From NCBI RefSeq assembly GCF_900104095.1, contig NZ_FNJO01000012.1:1-64000 (forward strand): a stretch of 64,000 nucleotides of DNA, given 5' to 3'. Below, piece by piece: positions 15,565 through 25,156 of this stretch; the stretch's first letter is position 1; every line of letters begins with the position of its first letter. Under the pieces are notes generated by a model. The model was not told where the DNA came from, ran no database searches, and saw only the letters and a list, made by a program, of their open reading frames with translations. Origin of the DNA: Ralstonia sp. 25mfcol4.1. Lineage in GTDB: Bacteria; Pseudomonadota; Gammaproteobacteria; Burkholderiales; Burkholderiaceae. A program made the position numbers and the translations under genes.

Positions 15565-16880
15565 ATACCCTGCACACCGGCTCGCTACGCCGCAGTGGTT
15601 CGGCCACCCCGGCCAGGTCGGAGACGATCCGGCGGGCCAGCCGCATGATTGCGTGGGCTGCCGTGGGCCTGGTGCTGTTCGGCGTCAACGCCGCATTGTC
15701 CGAGGCCGCTCACCAGGCGGGCTTTGTGACCTATATCTTCCCGCGCACGCTGCTGTGGTCGATGCTGCCCTACCTAGCGGCGTTCCTGCTGGTGCACCGG
15801 GCGCTGCATCTGCCGGCCATGGAAGGCGCCAGCATCGTCGGCGTGGCCGCTACCCTGCCGTTCGCGCTGCTGCTGATCGTCTATGCGGGGTTCCATATCG
15901 AGTACTCGCGGGGCGCCGTGCTGGTGGGCTACATCACCACGCTGGCATGGACCTGGCTCGGCTATCGCCGCTACGTGCAGAAGTACGTGCCGGTGTTCGG
16001 CTACATGGACCCCGAGACCCTGCAGCACCTGAACCGCATCATCGCGATGCCCGGCGCCAATCCGCCCGCCACCACCCGCTTCGAGCAGATCGGTTCGCCG
16101 GAGGAAGCCATGCATTGCGACGGCATCCTGGTGGAGCGCGGCCTGACAGCCGACCCCGCGCGCACGCGGCGGCTGACGCAGTACCGGCTGGGACACCTTC
16201 GCATGTACTCCGTCGAACGGATCGGCGAGATGCTGACCGGGCGCGTGGGCCTGGATCACATCGACGAGAATTTTTTCGACGATTACGCCGACCATTACCT
16301 GTTCGACTACATCAAGCGGCTGACCGACATCGTCGCGGTGATTGCGCTCGCCCCGCTGGCCGTCCCCATCGGCCTGGCCGTGGCGCTGGCGGTCAGCCTC
16401 GAGTCGCCGGGAGGCGCGCTGTTCCGGCAGCGGCGCGTGGGTCTTTTCGGCAGGCCGTTCACGATGCTGAAGTTCCGCAGCATGGGCGTGGACAAGCAAG
16501 CCCCGGCACAGTTTGCGCTGCGCCAGGACCCGCGCGTGACTCGCGTGGGCCGCATCATCCGCAAGTACCGGCTCGACGAGATCCCGCAACTGTGGAACGT
16601 GCTGGTCGGCGACATGAGCTTCATCGGCCCGCGCCCGGAACAGGTGCCGATGGTCGAAGAGTTCTCGGAAACCATCGCGTACTACCCTTATCGGCACCTG
16701 GTGCGGCCGGGCCTGTCGGGCTGGGCGCAGGTGCAGCAGGGATATGTCGGCTCCCATGCCGAAACGGTGACCAAGCTCAGCTATGACCTGTACTACGTCA
16801 AGCATTGCTCGTTCGCGCTGGACCTGCTGATCGCGGTGAAGACCGTGCGGACGTTGCTGACCGGGTACGGAGCGCGTTGA
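15561..16880 (+). CDS. WcaJ-type undecaprenyl-phosphate sugar-1-phosphate transferase
   Basis: This enzyme initiates a glycan by placing a sugar-1-phosphate on undecaprenyl phosphate. The 439-residue protein has an N-terminal membrane domain (about four segments in 25-140) and a cytosolic linker. The Bac_transf catalytic domain spans about 245-435: KRLTDI, the MLKFRSM basic motif, KYRLDEIPQLWNVLVGDMSFIGPRPE and RPGLSGWAQV. These are hallmarks of polyisoprenyl-phosphate hexose-1-phosphate transferases. The ATG overlaps the previous stop (ATGA). The sugar transferred, glucose or galactose in related enzymes, is not decidable here. Confidence 0.9.
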   Translation: MNTLHTGSLRRSGSATPARSETIRRASRMIAWAAVGLVLFGVNAALSEAAHQAGFVTYIFPRTLLWSMLPYLAAFLLVHRALHLPAMEGASIVGVAATLPFALLLIVYAGFHIEYSRGAVLVGYITTLAWTWLGYRRYVQKYVPVFGYMDPETLQHLNRIIAMPGANPPATTRFEQIGSPEEAMHCDGILVERGLTADPARTRRLTQYRLGHLRMYSVERIGEMLTGRVGLDHIDENFFDDYADHYLFDYIKRLTDIVAVIALAPLAVPIGLAVALAVSLESPGGALFRQRRVGLFGRPFTMLKFRSMGVDKQAPAQFALRQDPRVTRVGRIIRKYRLDEIPQLWNVLVGDMSFIGPRPEQVPMVEEFSETIAYYPYRHLVRPGLSGWAQVQQGYVGSHAETVTKLSYDLYYVKHCSFALDLLIAVKTVRTLLTGYGAR

Positions 16881-18031
16881 TGACATCAACCGCGCCAGCG
16901 GGGCGCTCGCCAATGCGCATCATGCTGGTCACAACCGGGCTCAAGGTCGGCGGCGCGGAGCACCAGGTGGTGGCGCTGGCGCATTCCTTTCTGGCGATGG
17001 GCCACGCCGTTGCCATCCTGAGCCTGTCGCCGGGGCGGAAGATCGACGTGCCGCCGGGCGCCCTCGTGGTAGAGCTCAACATGCGCAAGACGCCGGCGGG
17101 CATGATGCGCGCCCTCTGGCAGGCGCGCCGGCTGGTCCGCGCATGGCGGCCCGACGTCATGCATGCCCATATGGTGCACGCCAACCTGTTCGCGCGGACA
17201 CTGACGCGCGTGGCGCCCTGCCCGCCGCTGGTCTGCACGGCGCACAGCTTCCGCGAGGGCGGCCCGCTGCGTATGGCCGCATACCGGCTGACGGACCGCT
17301 GGACGGACATCACTACCCATGTCAGCAACGATGGACGTCTCGGCATGATCGCCGCGGGCGGTGTACCGGCGTCGCGGATCATCGTCGTGCCCAATGGCAT
17401 CGACACCGACCGCTTTCAGCCCGACCCGACGGTGCGCCAGGCTTCGCGCGCGCAACTCGGCGTGGGTGCCGACACGCGCTTGCTGCTCAACGTCGGCAGG
17501 CTGGTGCCCGAGAAGGCCCAGGACACGCTGATCCGCGCGTTCGCCCGCATCGATCCGGCCATTCCCTCGCATCTACTGATTGCCGGCAACGGTGCGCTGC
17601 GGGAGCCGCTGTCAGATCTGGCAACGTCGCTCGGCATCGCGTCCCGCGTGACGTTGCTAGGGCAGCGCAATGACATCCCCGCCTTGCTGAACGCCGCCGA
17701 CGCCTTCGCGCTGTCTTCAGACGTGGAAGGCCTGCCGATGGTGCTGGTGGAAGCCCTGGCATGCGGCTGCCCGGTCGTATCGACCGACGCGCCGGGTGCG
17801 GAGGAAGTGGTTGGCGAGCTCGGCACGATCGTGCCCCGTGGCAACGTCGATGCGCTTGCCGCGGCGCTGACCGATACCCTGCGCGCGGGGACCGGAACGC
17901 CCACGGCGCAAGCCGGCCGCCGCGCCCGTGTGCTGGCCGCCTTCTCTATTGAAGCCGTGGCCCGCCGTTGGCTCGCGCTCTACGCCAGCCTTCCAAGCAC
18001 CGCCGTCGTGCCGCAAGCGGAGGCTGCCTGA
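16880..18031 (+). CDS. GT4-family glycosyltransferase
   Basis: A 383-residue GT-B enzyme starting at an ATG that overlaps the preceding TGA by one base. The N-terminal domain shows MRIMLVTTGLKVGGAEHQVVALA and MHAHMVHANLFAR. The linker has VPNGIDTDRF, and the donor site holds SSDVEGLPMVLVEALACGCPVVST with the two conserved Glu. It likely adds the next sugar to the lipid-linked product of the upstream phosphotransferase. The donor is unknown. Confidence 0.88.
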   Translation: MTSTAPAGRSPMRIMLVTTGLKVGGAEHQVVALAHSFLAMGHAVAILSLSPGRKIDVPPGALVVELNMRKTPAGMMRALWQARRLVRAWRPDVMHAHMVHANLFARTLTRVAPCPPLVCTAHSFREGGPLRMAAYRLTDRWTDITTHVSNDGRLGMIAAGGVPASRIIVVPNGIDTDRFQPDPTVRQASRAQLGVGADTRLLLNVGRLVPEKAQDTLIRAFARIDPAIPSHLLIAGNGALREPLSDLATSLGIASRVTLLGQRNDIPALLNAADAFALSSDVEGLPMVLVEALACGCPVVSTDAPGAEEVVGELGTIVPRGNVDALAAALTDTLRAGTGTPTAQAGRRARVLAAFSIEAVARRWLALYASLPSTAVVPQAEAA

Positions 18032-19281
18032 TGCGGCGACGCGTTGCGGGCAACCTGCTCTGGATGCTGGCCGAACGAGGCTTGCAGGTGGGCGTAGGCG
18101 TCGGCGTAGTCGCGATGCTGGCGCGCGCCCTGGGACCGGAGGGCTTCGCGCACTTCCAGTACGCGCAATCGATCGTGCTGATCGCCGCATCGTTTGCGCT
18201 CGTGTGCAGTGCCGAAGTGGTGGTGCCACGGCTGGTGGCGGCGGCGACGCCCGCGGCCGAGCAACAGTTGCTGTGGCAGGCGTTCGTACTGCGCCTGGGC
18301 GGGGGCGTCATCGGCTATCTGCTGATGTGCGGGTACCTGGGCATCACCGCACCGCTGGCCGACATCTGGCATGCCGCCCTGCTATTGGGCATCGCCATCC
18401 TGCTTCGCGAGCCTGTCGGCGTGGTCACGGCCTGGATGCAGGCCCATACCAACAACCGTCCCGGAACGCTATTCAGTCTGGCCGCACTGGCCATCAAGGC
18501 ATCGCTGGTGGGCGCGCTGTTCGCCGCCCATGTCACGAACGTGGCGGGATATGCCCTCGCGTTCGCGGTAGAGGCCATCGTGCTTGCCGGCCTGCTCGCC
18601 ATCTCTTACTGGCGCCAGCGCGTGCCGGGCCATGCCGGCTGGCAACCGGCGCTGGCGCGTGAACTGCTGGGCGCCGGCACGCTGTTCTGGATTAGCTTCA
18701 TCCTGATGATGGGCGCACGCCGCGTCGACCAGTTGATCCTGCAGCCCGCCGTACCGGCGGCAGAGTTCGGTGCCTATGCAGCATGCATGCAGATCCTGGA
18801 CAACTTCACGATGGTGGCGACTATCCTGGCCGCAGGTGTCGCGCCAAGCTATGTCTACGCACGCCAGCGTTTCGACGATGCCCACGCCAGCATCGGTCGC
18901 ATTGCGCTGGGCTTGGGAGGGCTGGGGCTTGCCGGCGGCCTGGCCCTCGCCGCATGCGCCCCGTGGATCGTGACGCTGCTATATGGGCACGCGTTCTCGA
19001 CCACGGTCGGGCTGCTGCGTATCGCGGCAATTATCTCCGCGCTGGTGTTCGCGGATGTCGCGCTGACGCTGCTGGCAGCCCACCTGCGCCAACCGCGCTG
19101 GGTGACCGTCAAGTGGGCGCTGGTCCTGGCCACGATTCTGGTGTGGGACCTCTTGATGATTCCGCGTTTCGGCAACTGGGCCGCCGTTGCCGGCTACGGC
19201 CTAGGCAACGCCGTCGCCGTGATGGTGGGCGCGCTGCTCTGGTGGCGGCACCGCCCCGCCCGGCAAATGGCATCGGCATGA
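18031..19281 (+). CDS. Oligosaccharide flippase (Wzx/MATE-like), first of two
   Basis: A 416-residue polytopic protein with about 12 hydrophobic segments. It has the N-terminal Wzx pattern (GNLLWMLAERGLQVGVGVGVVAMLARALGP split across the first helices) and an ARRVDQLILQ segment at the seventh helix, typical of polysaccharide flippases in the MOP superfamily. It would export undecaprenyl-linked glycan to the periplasmic face. It is translationally coupled to the genes on both sides (TGATG and ATGA). A second, distinct flippase ends the same operon. Confidence 0.85.
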   Translation: MRRRVAGNLLWMLAERGLQVGVGVGVVAMLARALGPEGFAHFQYAQSIVLIAASFALVCSAEVVVPRLVAAATPAAEQQLLWQAFVLRLGGGVIGYLLMCGYLGITAPLADIWHAALLLGIAILLREPVGVVTAWMQAHTNNRPGTLFSLAALAIKASLVGALFAAHVTNVAGYALAFAVEAIVLAGLLAISYWRQRVPGHAGWQPALARELLGAGTLFWISFILMMGARRVDQLILQPAVPAAEFGAYAACMQILDNFTMVATILAAGVAPSYVYARQRFDDAHASIGRIALGLGGLGLAGGLALAACAPWIVTLLYGHAFSTTVGLLRIAAIISALVFADVALTLLAAHLRQPRWVTVKWALVLATILVWDLLMIPRFGNWAAVAGYGLGNAVAVMVGALLWWRHRPARQMASA

Positions 19282-20393
19282 GCAAGCTACCCACCATCTG
19301 CTTCCTGACCGGCACGCTGAACGCCTTTGCCGGCGCCGAACGCATGACTGCGGTCATTGCGAGTGCGCTGGCCGAGCGCCGGTATCGGGTATTCGTGCTG
19401 AGCCTGTGGGACCGGGACAGCGTTTTTCCGCTCCATCCGGATGTCGTGCACGACGCGCTGTTTGAATCACGGCCCTCATTCAAGCGCAAATACCTCGCCA
19501 CGGTGGCCGGCATCCGGCGCTTCGTTCGCCAGCACGGTGTCGACGTGCTGATTGAAGTCGATACTATGCTGACGCTGTTCACGCTGCCGGCAACTGTGGG
19601 GCTGAAGGTGCGGCGGATTGCGTGGGAGCACTGTCATTTTGACGAGGATCTGGGACGGCGGGCGCGGCGGATGGCTCGGTGGTTGGCGGCGGGGACAAAC
19701 GAGGCGGTCGTGGTGTTGACGGAGAGGGATCGCAGGCGGTGGCTCCAGACCGTGCGGCCGCGCAGCACGGTGACCTGCATAGCCAACCCACTACCCTTCC
19801 CGTTCCCGGATATGCCTTCGCCGCGCCGGAACAAGACCGTGCTGGCTATGGGGCGCTTGGTGTACGCCAAGGGCTTCGACGTGCTGATCCGCGCGTGGGC
19901 CCGGATTGCCCCGGTCGTGCCCGACTGGAGCCTCGTGATCCACGGAGACGGGGAGGAAAGGCAGTCGCTGGAGGCCCTTGTGGACAATCTTGGCTTGCGC
20001 AATTTCGTCCGGATGCCTGGAGTCTGTGCCGATGCCAGTGCTGCTTACACGAAGGCATCAATATTCTGTCTCAGCTCACGTTACGAGGGCTTCGGACTAG
20101 TATTGATCGAAGCAATGGCTTTCGGCCTGCCAATTGTCTCCACCAATTGCGAAACCGGCCCTAGGGAACTGCTGCGGTCGGGCGACAACGCGCTGACAGT
20201 GCCAGTCGAAGATCCGGAAGCCCTGGGCGCGGCACTGCTCGAAGCCATCCGGGGGACTTCCGACATGGCTTCGCTGACGGCAGCGGGCCGTCGGCTCGCT
20301 TCCACCTTCGACGCGAAACTCGTCGTGACGGCATGGGAAGTCCTGCTGGATGCTAAGGCCCGGCCCTCCGCTTGCCGGCACGGCTCCGCGTGA
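19278..20393 (+). CDS. GT4-family glycosyltransferase
   Basis: A 371-residue GT-B protein. Its domains open with ICFLTGTLNAFAGAERMTAVIA and close with the donor motif SRYEGFGLVLIEAMAFGLPIVST, where the Glu pair is intact. The central GRLVYAKGFDVLIRAW segment matches amylovoran/galactosyl GT4 enzymes in general shape. It starts inside the flippase stop (ATGA). A spacer of 81 bases follows before the next gene, the largest gap inside this operon. Confidence 0.88.
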   Translation: MSKLPTICFLTGTLNAFAGAERMTAVIASALAERRYRVFVLSLWDRDSVFPLHPDVVHDALFESRPSFKRKYLATVAGIRRFVRQHGVDVLIEVDTMLTLFTLPATVGLKVRRIAWEHCHFDEDLGRRARRMARWLAAGTNEAVVVLTERDRRRWLQTVRPRSTVTCIANPLPFPFPDMPSPRRNKTVLAMGRLVYAKGFDVLIRAWARIAPVVPDWSLVIHGDGEERQSLEALVDNLGLRNFVRMPGVCADASAAYTKASIFCLSSRYEGFGLVLIEAMAFGLPIVSTNCETGPRELLRSGDNALTVPVEDPEALGAALLEAIRGTSDMASLTAAGRRLASTFDAKLVVTAWEVLLDAKARPSACRHGSA

Positions 20394-20474
20394 CGAGTCA
20401 AGGGCGTCAATCTAGAATGCCGCATTTGCCCGGACCGGTTTGCACATACCAAATCTGACAGGCGACGGTTTCCA

Positions 20475-22940
20475 TTGTCCTGCAATCTCCCGATTTCCGT
20501 GTCTCGACTGACTAGAACAAGAAGCTACCTAACAGCCGTGCTGGCTGCTGCATCCGTCGTAGGCATCCTTGCGGCGCTGTCCCGGTATAGCCCTGCGCTG
20601 CCGCTCTACTGGTCGTTCGACGCTGCCCAGGACCTCGCTGCCTGGATTTCGGGATGGCTGGCCCTGGCGCTGGCGCTGCGCCTTTGCACCCCGCTGCTCG
20701 CCCGCCCTCTCATCGTCGCAAGCCTTGGCGGATACCTTGCTTTCGGAGTCGGCCTCGATGCCGCGCTTTCCACTGCCGCCCTGTTCGTGTCGGCGCTGCT
20801 CTACGGCCGTGGCCTGTTGGCGCTAGCATTTCGCACCGACGATGGGAGCCCCGGCTGGTCGGCATCGATATTCGTCGGCTTGGCGCTGCTCTTGGCCATG
20901 TTGGGACTGGCGATCCATGCACCAATCAACTATCGGCACATTTACTGGGCGGTGCTGGCGTTGCCAGCTCTCGCCCTGCTGCGTCCGGGCAATGCAGCGA
21001 AGCTACGGCAGGAGTTGGGCAACCGGCTTACAGCGGCTGCAAAAATCGTGGACGGCATGCCGTATTGGGGCCTGGTCGTCCTGCTGGCGCTGCTGGCCAT
21101 CAGTGCGCGCTACGCCTTCTTCCCGACCGTCGGCTATGACGACAATGCGCATCACCTACGACTGTGGACCGAACTTGCGCTGCATCAGCGGTATTCGTTC
21201 GATGTGCTCACGCAAGTATGGGAAGTGGCGCCGCTTTCGGTTGCGGGACTCCACGCCATTGCTTCGCTCTGCGCCGGTGAGGACGCCCGGGCAGCACTGA
21301 ATCTCGCCCTACTCCTGCTGCTGTACATCCAGGTCTGGAGCACCCTGTTCCACTTCCGCCTCGGCCAACTGGACAGACTGCTGCTGTTGCTGGCGCTCGG
21401 CAGCACGCCGATGCTTGCCAGCCTTCTGAGCACGCTCCAAGCCGAGCTGTTCCTGGCAACGCTGATGGCGTGCGGTACGAGGTTGACGATGCAGATCCGC
21501 AAAAAGTGGGCATCGGCCGACGCCCTGGCGCTGCTAGCGATTGCCGCGCTCTGTGCGGCCACGAAGCTCCCGGGGGCGGTAGCAGGCGTGCTGCTGATCG
21601 GCACAGCGGTCGTACAGGCGGCCCGTACATCCGCCGGCAGCGCACCCCCCGCCGCGCTACGGTACCCCAGCTTTCTCGTGCTTGCCATTGGCATGTTCGC
21701 CGTCGCGGCACTCGGGTCGTATGTGAACGCGTGGATAGTCACCGGCAACCCGGTTTTTCCGCTCTACAACGGCATCTTCAAATCGCCGTACTTCGAGGCA
21801 GTCAACTTTTCCGACCAGCGCTGGAACCAAGGCTTCTCGCTGCAGAGCTACTGGAACGTCTTCTTCAAGACATCGGCGTTCAATGAGTCGAAGGACTTCG
21901 TGGCGGGATTCCAGTACCTCTTCTTGCCGGCGCTCGCTTTGCTGGCGCTCACGCGCGACGGTGCTTGCAAGGTGTTGATTGTCTTGATTCCGCTGTTCGG
22001 CTTCGGGATCATCATGTTCTACATGACCCAGTACTGGCGCTACGTGTTTCCGGTACTGCCGATGGCGACGGTTCTGATCGGCCTCTTGCTCGCCCAAGAC
22101 CTGCCTCGGAGCATTCTGACTATCCGGGCTGTGATACTGGCCTGCGTCGGGCTGAACTTTTACTTCCTCCCAGGCATTTCCTGGGTATTTGACCGCACCA
22201 GCCCGCAACAGGCCTACACCGCCGCCCGCCGTGACGTCATTGCCAACCGGTACAACGCACCCAAGCAGCTCACGGCGTATCTCAATGACCGATACGCGGG
22301 GGCTACCGTCCTGTATCCGGCGTCGGCGCCGTTCGGGGCAACGCTACGTGGCAAGCCGGTGTACACGAACTGGTACGCACCCGTCCACGCGGCAGCCTTT
22401 GACGCGGCGCGCGATTCTGACGCGATCGTAGCCTTCCTGAAACAGGAGAGAATCGCCTTCGTTATCTGGAGCACGTTTGACAACTACCCTGCCGGAAGCG
22501 CGGGCTGGGCGTTGCGAGAATACCTTAGCCGCACGGCATACCCTGTGCTGCGGCTCGATAACTACACGCTATATCGTTTAACTGACACCGACCTGGCATA
22601 TCGTAGAATCTTTGATTTACTGGACCAGACCGGTGAGAAAGGCACAATCGTCGAGAGTGAGCAGCCGAAGCCCTTGGCCACGCTTGCGATTGACCGCGCC
22701 ACATCGCTGCGCTATCGGGTGACATCGCGCTGCGACTCGCCAAAGGGACGCATGATCCTGACCCTGCGGTGGAACACCAGCGATGATGCGTACTATCGAC
22801 TAGTTCCCTGCGACACGACTGAATCCGATTTCACCGAAGCACTGCCCGTTCCTGTTGGCGTGACGCATGCAGAACTTCAACTCGCGAGACAGGACACGGC
22901 CCAGGTCGTCGTTACGAACGTGAAGATTGACTCCCATTGA
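20475..22940 (+). CDS. Large GT-C-like integral membrane protein
   Basis: This 821-residue protein has about 12-14 hydrophobic segments in residues 15-590 and a hydrophilic C-terminal domain (about 600-821). The first large loop carries GYDDNAHH near residue 218, an acidic motif placed as in GT-C glycosyltransferases (ArnT, PMT and GtrC-like enzymes), where it binds the polyprenyl-phosphate sugar. No close named family is recognised. A TTG at 20475 opens the frame and a GTG at 20499 is an alternative; neither has a good Shine-Dalgarno. It directly precedes a GtrB-like GT2 and GtrA, which suggests it transfers a sugar from a lipid carrier in the periplasm. Confidence 0.6.
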   Translation: MSCNLPISVSRLTRTRSYLTAVLAAASVVGILAALSRYSPALPLYWSFDAAQDLAAWISGWLALALALRLCTPLLARPLIVASLGGYLAFGVGLDAALSTAALFVSALLYGRGLLALAFRTDDGSPGWSASIFVGLALLLAMLGLAIHAPINYRHIYWAVLALPALALLRPGNAAKLRQELGNRLTAAAKIVDGMPYWGLVVLLALLAISARYAFFPTVGYDDNAHHLRLWTELALHQRYSFDVLTQVWEVAPLSVAGLHAIASLCAGEDARAALNLALLLLLYIQVWSTLFHFRLGQLDRLLLLLALGSTPMLASLLSTLQAELFLATLMACGTRLTMQIRKKWASADALALLAIAALCAATKLPGAVAGVLLIGTAVVQAARTSAGSAPPAALRYPSFLVLAIGMFAVAALGSYVNAWIVTGNPVFPLYNGIFKSPYFEAVNFSDQRWNQGFSLQSYWNVFFKTSAFNESKDFVAGFQYLFLPALALLALTRDGACKVLIVLIPLFGFGIIMFYMTQYWRYVFPVLPMATVLIGLLLAQDLPRSILTIRAVILACVGLNFYFLPGISWVFDRTSPQQAYTAARRDVIANRYNAPKQLTAYLNDRYAGATVLYPASAPFGATLRGKPVYTNWYAPVHAAAFDAARDSDAIVAFLKQERIAFVIWSTFDNYPAGSAGWALREYLSRTAYPVLRLDNYTLYRLTDTDLAYRRIFDLLDQTGEKGTIVESEQPKPLATLAIDRATSLRYRVTSRCDSPKGRMILTLRWNTSDDAYYRLVPCDTTESDFTEALPVPVGVTHAELQLARQDTAQVVVTNVKIDSH

Positions 22941-23947
22941 AGACGCGAACGATGCAAAACCAACCCGCCATTGCCGTCGTGATTCCAAGCTACAGGGTCA
23001 GGACGCACATTCTCGGCCTGCTTGCGCGCATCGGGCCGGAGTGTTCCAGAATCTATGTGGTGGACGACTGCTGCCCAGATGGCAGCGGTGACTACGTGAC
23101 AGCTAGCAATCAGGACCCGCGCGTCGTTGTCCTTAAGAACGAGGTCAACCTTGGTGTTGGCGGTGCGGTTATGCGCGGCTATCAGCAGGCCATTGCGGAC
23201 GGCATGGACATTATGGTCAAGCTCGATGGCGACGGACAAATGGACCCGGCGCTGATACCCGATTTCGTGTCGCCAATCATGAGCGGCGAAGCCGACTACA
23301 CCAAGGGAAACCGGTTCTTCGACCTCGAGGAAATCGCCGCGATGCCCAAGGTACGGTTGTTCGGCAACGCCATCCTGTCGTTCATGACCAAAGTGTCGTC
23401 CGGCTACTGGGACTTGTTCGATCCGACCAATGGCTACACCGCAATTCATCGCGATGTAGCGCAACGGCTTCCCTTCGCGAAGATTAGCCGCCGGTACTTC
23501 TTCGAGACCGATATGCTGTTTCGCCTGAATACCTTGCGCGCCGTCGTGGTTGATGTGCCCATGGACGCCAAATATGGCGACGAGGTGAGTGGCCTGCACA
23601 TTCGGAAAATCGTGGGCGAGTTTCTGTTCAAGCACGCCCGGAATTTCGTCAAGCGGATCTTCTACAACTACTATCTCCGCGACATGTCGCTGGCATCCAT
23701 CGAGTTGCCGCTGGGGATCGCGATGATGCTGTCAGGCATGCTGTACGGCGGCATTCACTGGGTCGGGTCGATACAGCGCGGCACGGCCACGCCGGCAGGC
23801 ACCGTCATGCTGGCAGCCGTGCTCCTGCTGATCGGGCTGCAATTCACACTGGCTTTCATCGCCTACGACATCGCGTCGGTCCCGCATCGAGCCATCCAGA
23901 AGCGCGCCAGGCGCAAGCCGTCAGTTCGCGGTACGGTCGATGATTAA
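22937..23947 (+). CDS. GT2-family polyprenyl-phosphate sugar synthase (DPM1/GtrB-like)
   Basis: A GT-A glycosyltransferase of about 336 residues. It opens IAVVIPSYRVRTHILGLL, has the metal-binding VKLDGDGQMDP (DxD type) near 95, and TNGYTAIHRDVAQRLPF near 170. Two C-terminal membrane segments (about 255-330) follow, as in GtrB and dolichol-phosphate mannose synthases. It would make undecaprenyl-phosphate-linked hexose on the cytoplasmic face. A TTG start overlaps the preceding TGA (TTGA); an ATG at 22952 is the conservative alternative. It precedes gtrA with an 8-base overlap. Confidence 0.83.
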   Translation: MKTRTMQNQPAIAVVIPSYRVRTHILGLLARIGPECSRIYVVDDCCPDGSGDYVTASNQDPRVVVLKNEVNLGVGGAVMRGYQQAIADGMDIMVKLDGDGQMDPALIPDFVSPIMSGEADYTKGNRFFDLEEIAAMPKVRLFGNAILSFMTKVSSGYWDLFDPTNGYTAIHRDVAQRLPFAKISRRYFFETDMLFRLNTLRAVVVDVPMDAKYGDEVSGLHIRKIVGEFLFKHARNFVKRIFYNYYLRDMSLASIELPLGIAMMLSGMLYGGIHWVGSIQRGTATPAGTVMLAAVLLLIGLQFTLAFIAYDIASVPHRAIQKRARRKPSVRGTVDD

Positions 23948-24302
23948 GCGCCAGTTCATCTTCTTCGTGTTGGGTGGCATCCTGTCGATGCTCGTGGATA
24001 TCGCATCGATGCAGGCGCTGATGCACATGCGCGTGGGCTATGGCATCGCTGCGTCCGTGGGCTTTGTCGTGGGGCTCGTCGTCAACTACGTCTGCCACGC
24101 GCGTGTTACCTTCAAGGCGCGACATACAGCTTCCATGCCCTTCAGATACGGCACTGTGGTCTTGTTGAACTACCTAATCACGATGAGCCTGATCGTGGTG
24201 GCCAAGCACCAATTTGACAGCGCTCTGGTCGGAAAGATCATCTCGCTGCCCATCGTCGCGCTCAATGGATTCGTGCTTAGCAGACTATGGGTATTCCGAT
24301 GA
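23940..24302 (+). CDS. GtrA-family membrane protein
   Basis: A 120-residue protein with four hydrophobic helices. It has the GtrA pattern: QFIFFVLGGILSMLVDIASM at the start, NYVCHARVTF in the middle and a final ALNGFVLSRLWVF helix. GtrA proteins are proposed to flip undecaprenyl-phosphate sugar across the inner membrane for O-antigen or teichoic-acid decoration. It overlaps the GtrB-like gene upstream and the GNAT gene downstream (ATGA), so all are coupled. Confidence 0.87.
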   Translation: MIKRQFIFFVLGGILSMLVDIASMQALMHMRVGYGIAASVGFVVGLVVNYVCHARVTFKARHTASMPFRYGTVVLLNYLITMSLIVVAKHQFDSALVGKIISLPIVALNGFVLSRLWVFR

Positions 24303-25156
24303 CAACTTATGCACAGGCAGGTGTCGAGGCGGACAAGCTGCTGCGGTACAGGGCCCTATTCCTGAAGTGCTTTCCAACGGCAGACAAGTTCCGGCATCCC
24401 GCATTCCTTCGTTGGCTGTATGCCGGCAATCCGGACGGTCAGGTCGTCGGATTTGATGCATTTGACGGCGACCTCCTGATCGCGCACTACGCGTGTGTTC
24501 CAGCAATGGTTCGCATCGGCGGATCGCAAGCGCGCGCGCTGCTCTCACTGAACACGGCGACACACCCTGAATACCAGGGCAAGGGGTTGTTCACGCAGCT
24601 TGCGAACATGACCTATCGCCACGCGGCCGAGTTGGGTTTCGATTGTGTGTATGGCGTGGCAAATGCCAACAGCACACCAGGGTTTGTGAGGAAGCTGGGC
24701 TTCCAGTTGGTGCAGCCGCTAGACGCTCGACTCGGCATCGGCGGCTTGGGCATCGATTTTGACGCCGTCGCCCGCAACGCAGAGTTCGAGCGAACCTGGA
24801 CGCGGGAAGCAATCGGATGGCGGCAGGCCAATCCCGTCAACGCGATCCAATGTCAGCGCCACGGGCAAAAACTCAGTTTGACCGCGCAGGCGTCGGGTCG
24901 GATTCTGTCTGCGTATGCGGAGCTTCCCGTCTCTGCGGCTCTGCAGAGCGCCGCCACCGGTGGACGCGGAGCGCCGTTCCGCCTCTACCTAGGACTCACA
25001 CCCGACGGCGCCTGCGAATTCCACACCTACGCCCAGATTCCGGCGCGCCTGCGTCCGTCGCCGCTGAACCTAATCTACCGGTCGCTGCAGGGTGAAAGCC
25101 GGCAGCTGACGCGTGGCCACGTTCAGTTCTCGTTCCTGGACTTCGATGCCTACTGA
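24299..25156 (+). CDS. GNAT-family N-acyltransferase
   Basis: A 285-residue protein. It has a GNAT fold in the N-terminal half, with the acyl-CoA loop THPEYQGKGLFTQLANMTYRHA near 88-109 and a following CVYGVANANSTPGFVRKLGF strand-helix pair. The C-terminal half (about 150-285) is of unknown type. An ATG at 24299 overlaps the gtrA stop. In a glycan operon it probably acylates an amino sugar. It is immediately followed, with an 11-base overlap, by a PIG-L deacetylase, which suggests linked action on the same sugar. The acyl donor is unknown. Confidence 0.75.
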   Translation: MTTYAQAGVEADKLLRYRALFLKCFPTADKFRHPAFLRWLYAGNPDGQVVGFDAFDGDLLIAHYACVPAMVRIGGSQARALLSLNTATHPEYQGKGLFTQLANMTYRHAAELGFDCVYGVANANSTPGFVRKLGFQLVQPLDARLGIGGLGIDFDAVARNAEFERTWTREAIGWRQANPVNAIQCQRHGQKLSLTAQASGRILSAYAELPVSAALQSAATGGRGAPFRLYLGLTPDGACEFHTYAQIPARLRPSPLNLIYRSLQGESRQLTRGHVQFSFLDFDAY

